DNA from: Thiobacillus sp.
GTDB taxonomy: Bacteria > Pseudomonadota > Gammaproteobacteria > Burkholderiales > Thiobacillaceae
Direction of reading: 5' to 3'
Length of the DNA: 5,523 bases
Assembly: GCA_018780025.1 (NCBI GenBank)
Contig: JADMKH010000116.1
Coordinates: forward strand, 1-5,523
The notes under the pieces are model-generated. The model saw only the letters and a program-made list of their open reading frames with translations, made no database searches and was not told the DNA's origin. A program made the translations under genes and the position numbers. Shown piece by piece: positions 5,463 through 5,523 of this stretch. The stretch's first letter is position 1; each line of letters begins with the position of its first letter.

Positions 5463-5471
5463 GGTCAAATG

Positions 5472-5523
5472 TTACTCCGTGTCCGCGATAGATAAATCGT
5501 CCTGCTGCAAAGTTTCTGAACCC
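5472..5523 (-). CDS. possible C-terminal end of an upstream gene (partial)
   Basis: One minus-strand frame entering from the window edge reads GSETLQQDDLSIADTE and ends at TAA (5474-5472). The acidic, polar tail is like a genuine C-terminus. Its stop codon overlaps the Shine-Dalgarno of the reductase gene, leaving only 9 bases to the ATG, as in tight operons. With just 16 residues visible it cannot be identified, and another frame is also open here, so this is tentative. Confidence 0.35.
   Translation of the reverse strand, partial: GSETLQQDDLSIADTE
5475..5478 (-). promoter_or_regulatory. ribosome binding site of the reductase gene; start choice
   Basis: GGAG on the minus strand is 12 bases before ATG 5462 and 6 bases before TTG 5468 in the same frame. 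The ATG has the better codon and the TTG the better spacing. The protein differs by two residues only. I list the ATG. Confidence 0.5.

Overview
The window looks like chromosomal DNA of a betaproteobacterium, perhaps of the Nitrosomonadales type. Three things point that way: an rRNA-operon leader with boxA and boxC elements of the beta-proteobacterial kind, a CCA-encoding initiator tRNA, and a moderately GC-rich, housekeeping-like gene set. This placement is inferred from recognised sequence style, not from a search. No mobile element, CRISPR array or phage gene is visible.

Left end (1-300, minus strand): the upstream control region of an rRNA operon that runs leftward out of the window. An initiator tRNA-fMet gene (145-221) has its own sigma70-type promoter (259-288). 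Only 14 bp beyond its CCA end starts a strong rRNA-type promoter (103-130), followed by a leader hairpin, boxA and boxC. No terminator separates tRNA from leader, so the tRNA may be the first gene of the rRNA transcription unit.

Middle (301-3573, plus strand): about 200 bp without a gene, holding an orphan hairpin, is followed by an iron-dependent-type alcohol dehydrogenase with two altered active-site histidines. Then comes a tightly coupled pair, lemA and a membrane GIDE-domain protein that carries a complete EF-hand loop but no RING finger; stop and start overlap as TGATG. After it, a small very acidic protein (91 aa) has its own promoter and a strong ribosome binding site.

Right end (3555-5523, minus strand): an operon converges on the acidic-protein gene and overlaps it tail to tail by 19 bp. 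In order of transcription it holds the probable last codons of an unseen gene at the window edge, a 488-residue soluble reductase (helix-turn-helix-like N-terminus, plant-type 2Fe-2S ferredoxin domain, FAD and NAD(P) domains), and directly abutting it (TGA|ATG) a small membrane protein with an HExxH motif.

The most unusual items are the fusion of a DNA-binding-like domain to an electron-transfer reductase coupled to an HExxH membrane protein, the LemA/GIDE/EF-hand pair, and the tRNA-fMet/rRNA promoter arrangement.
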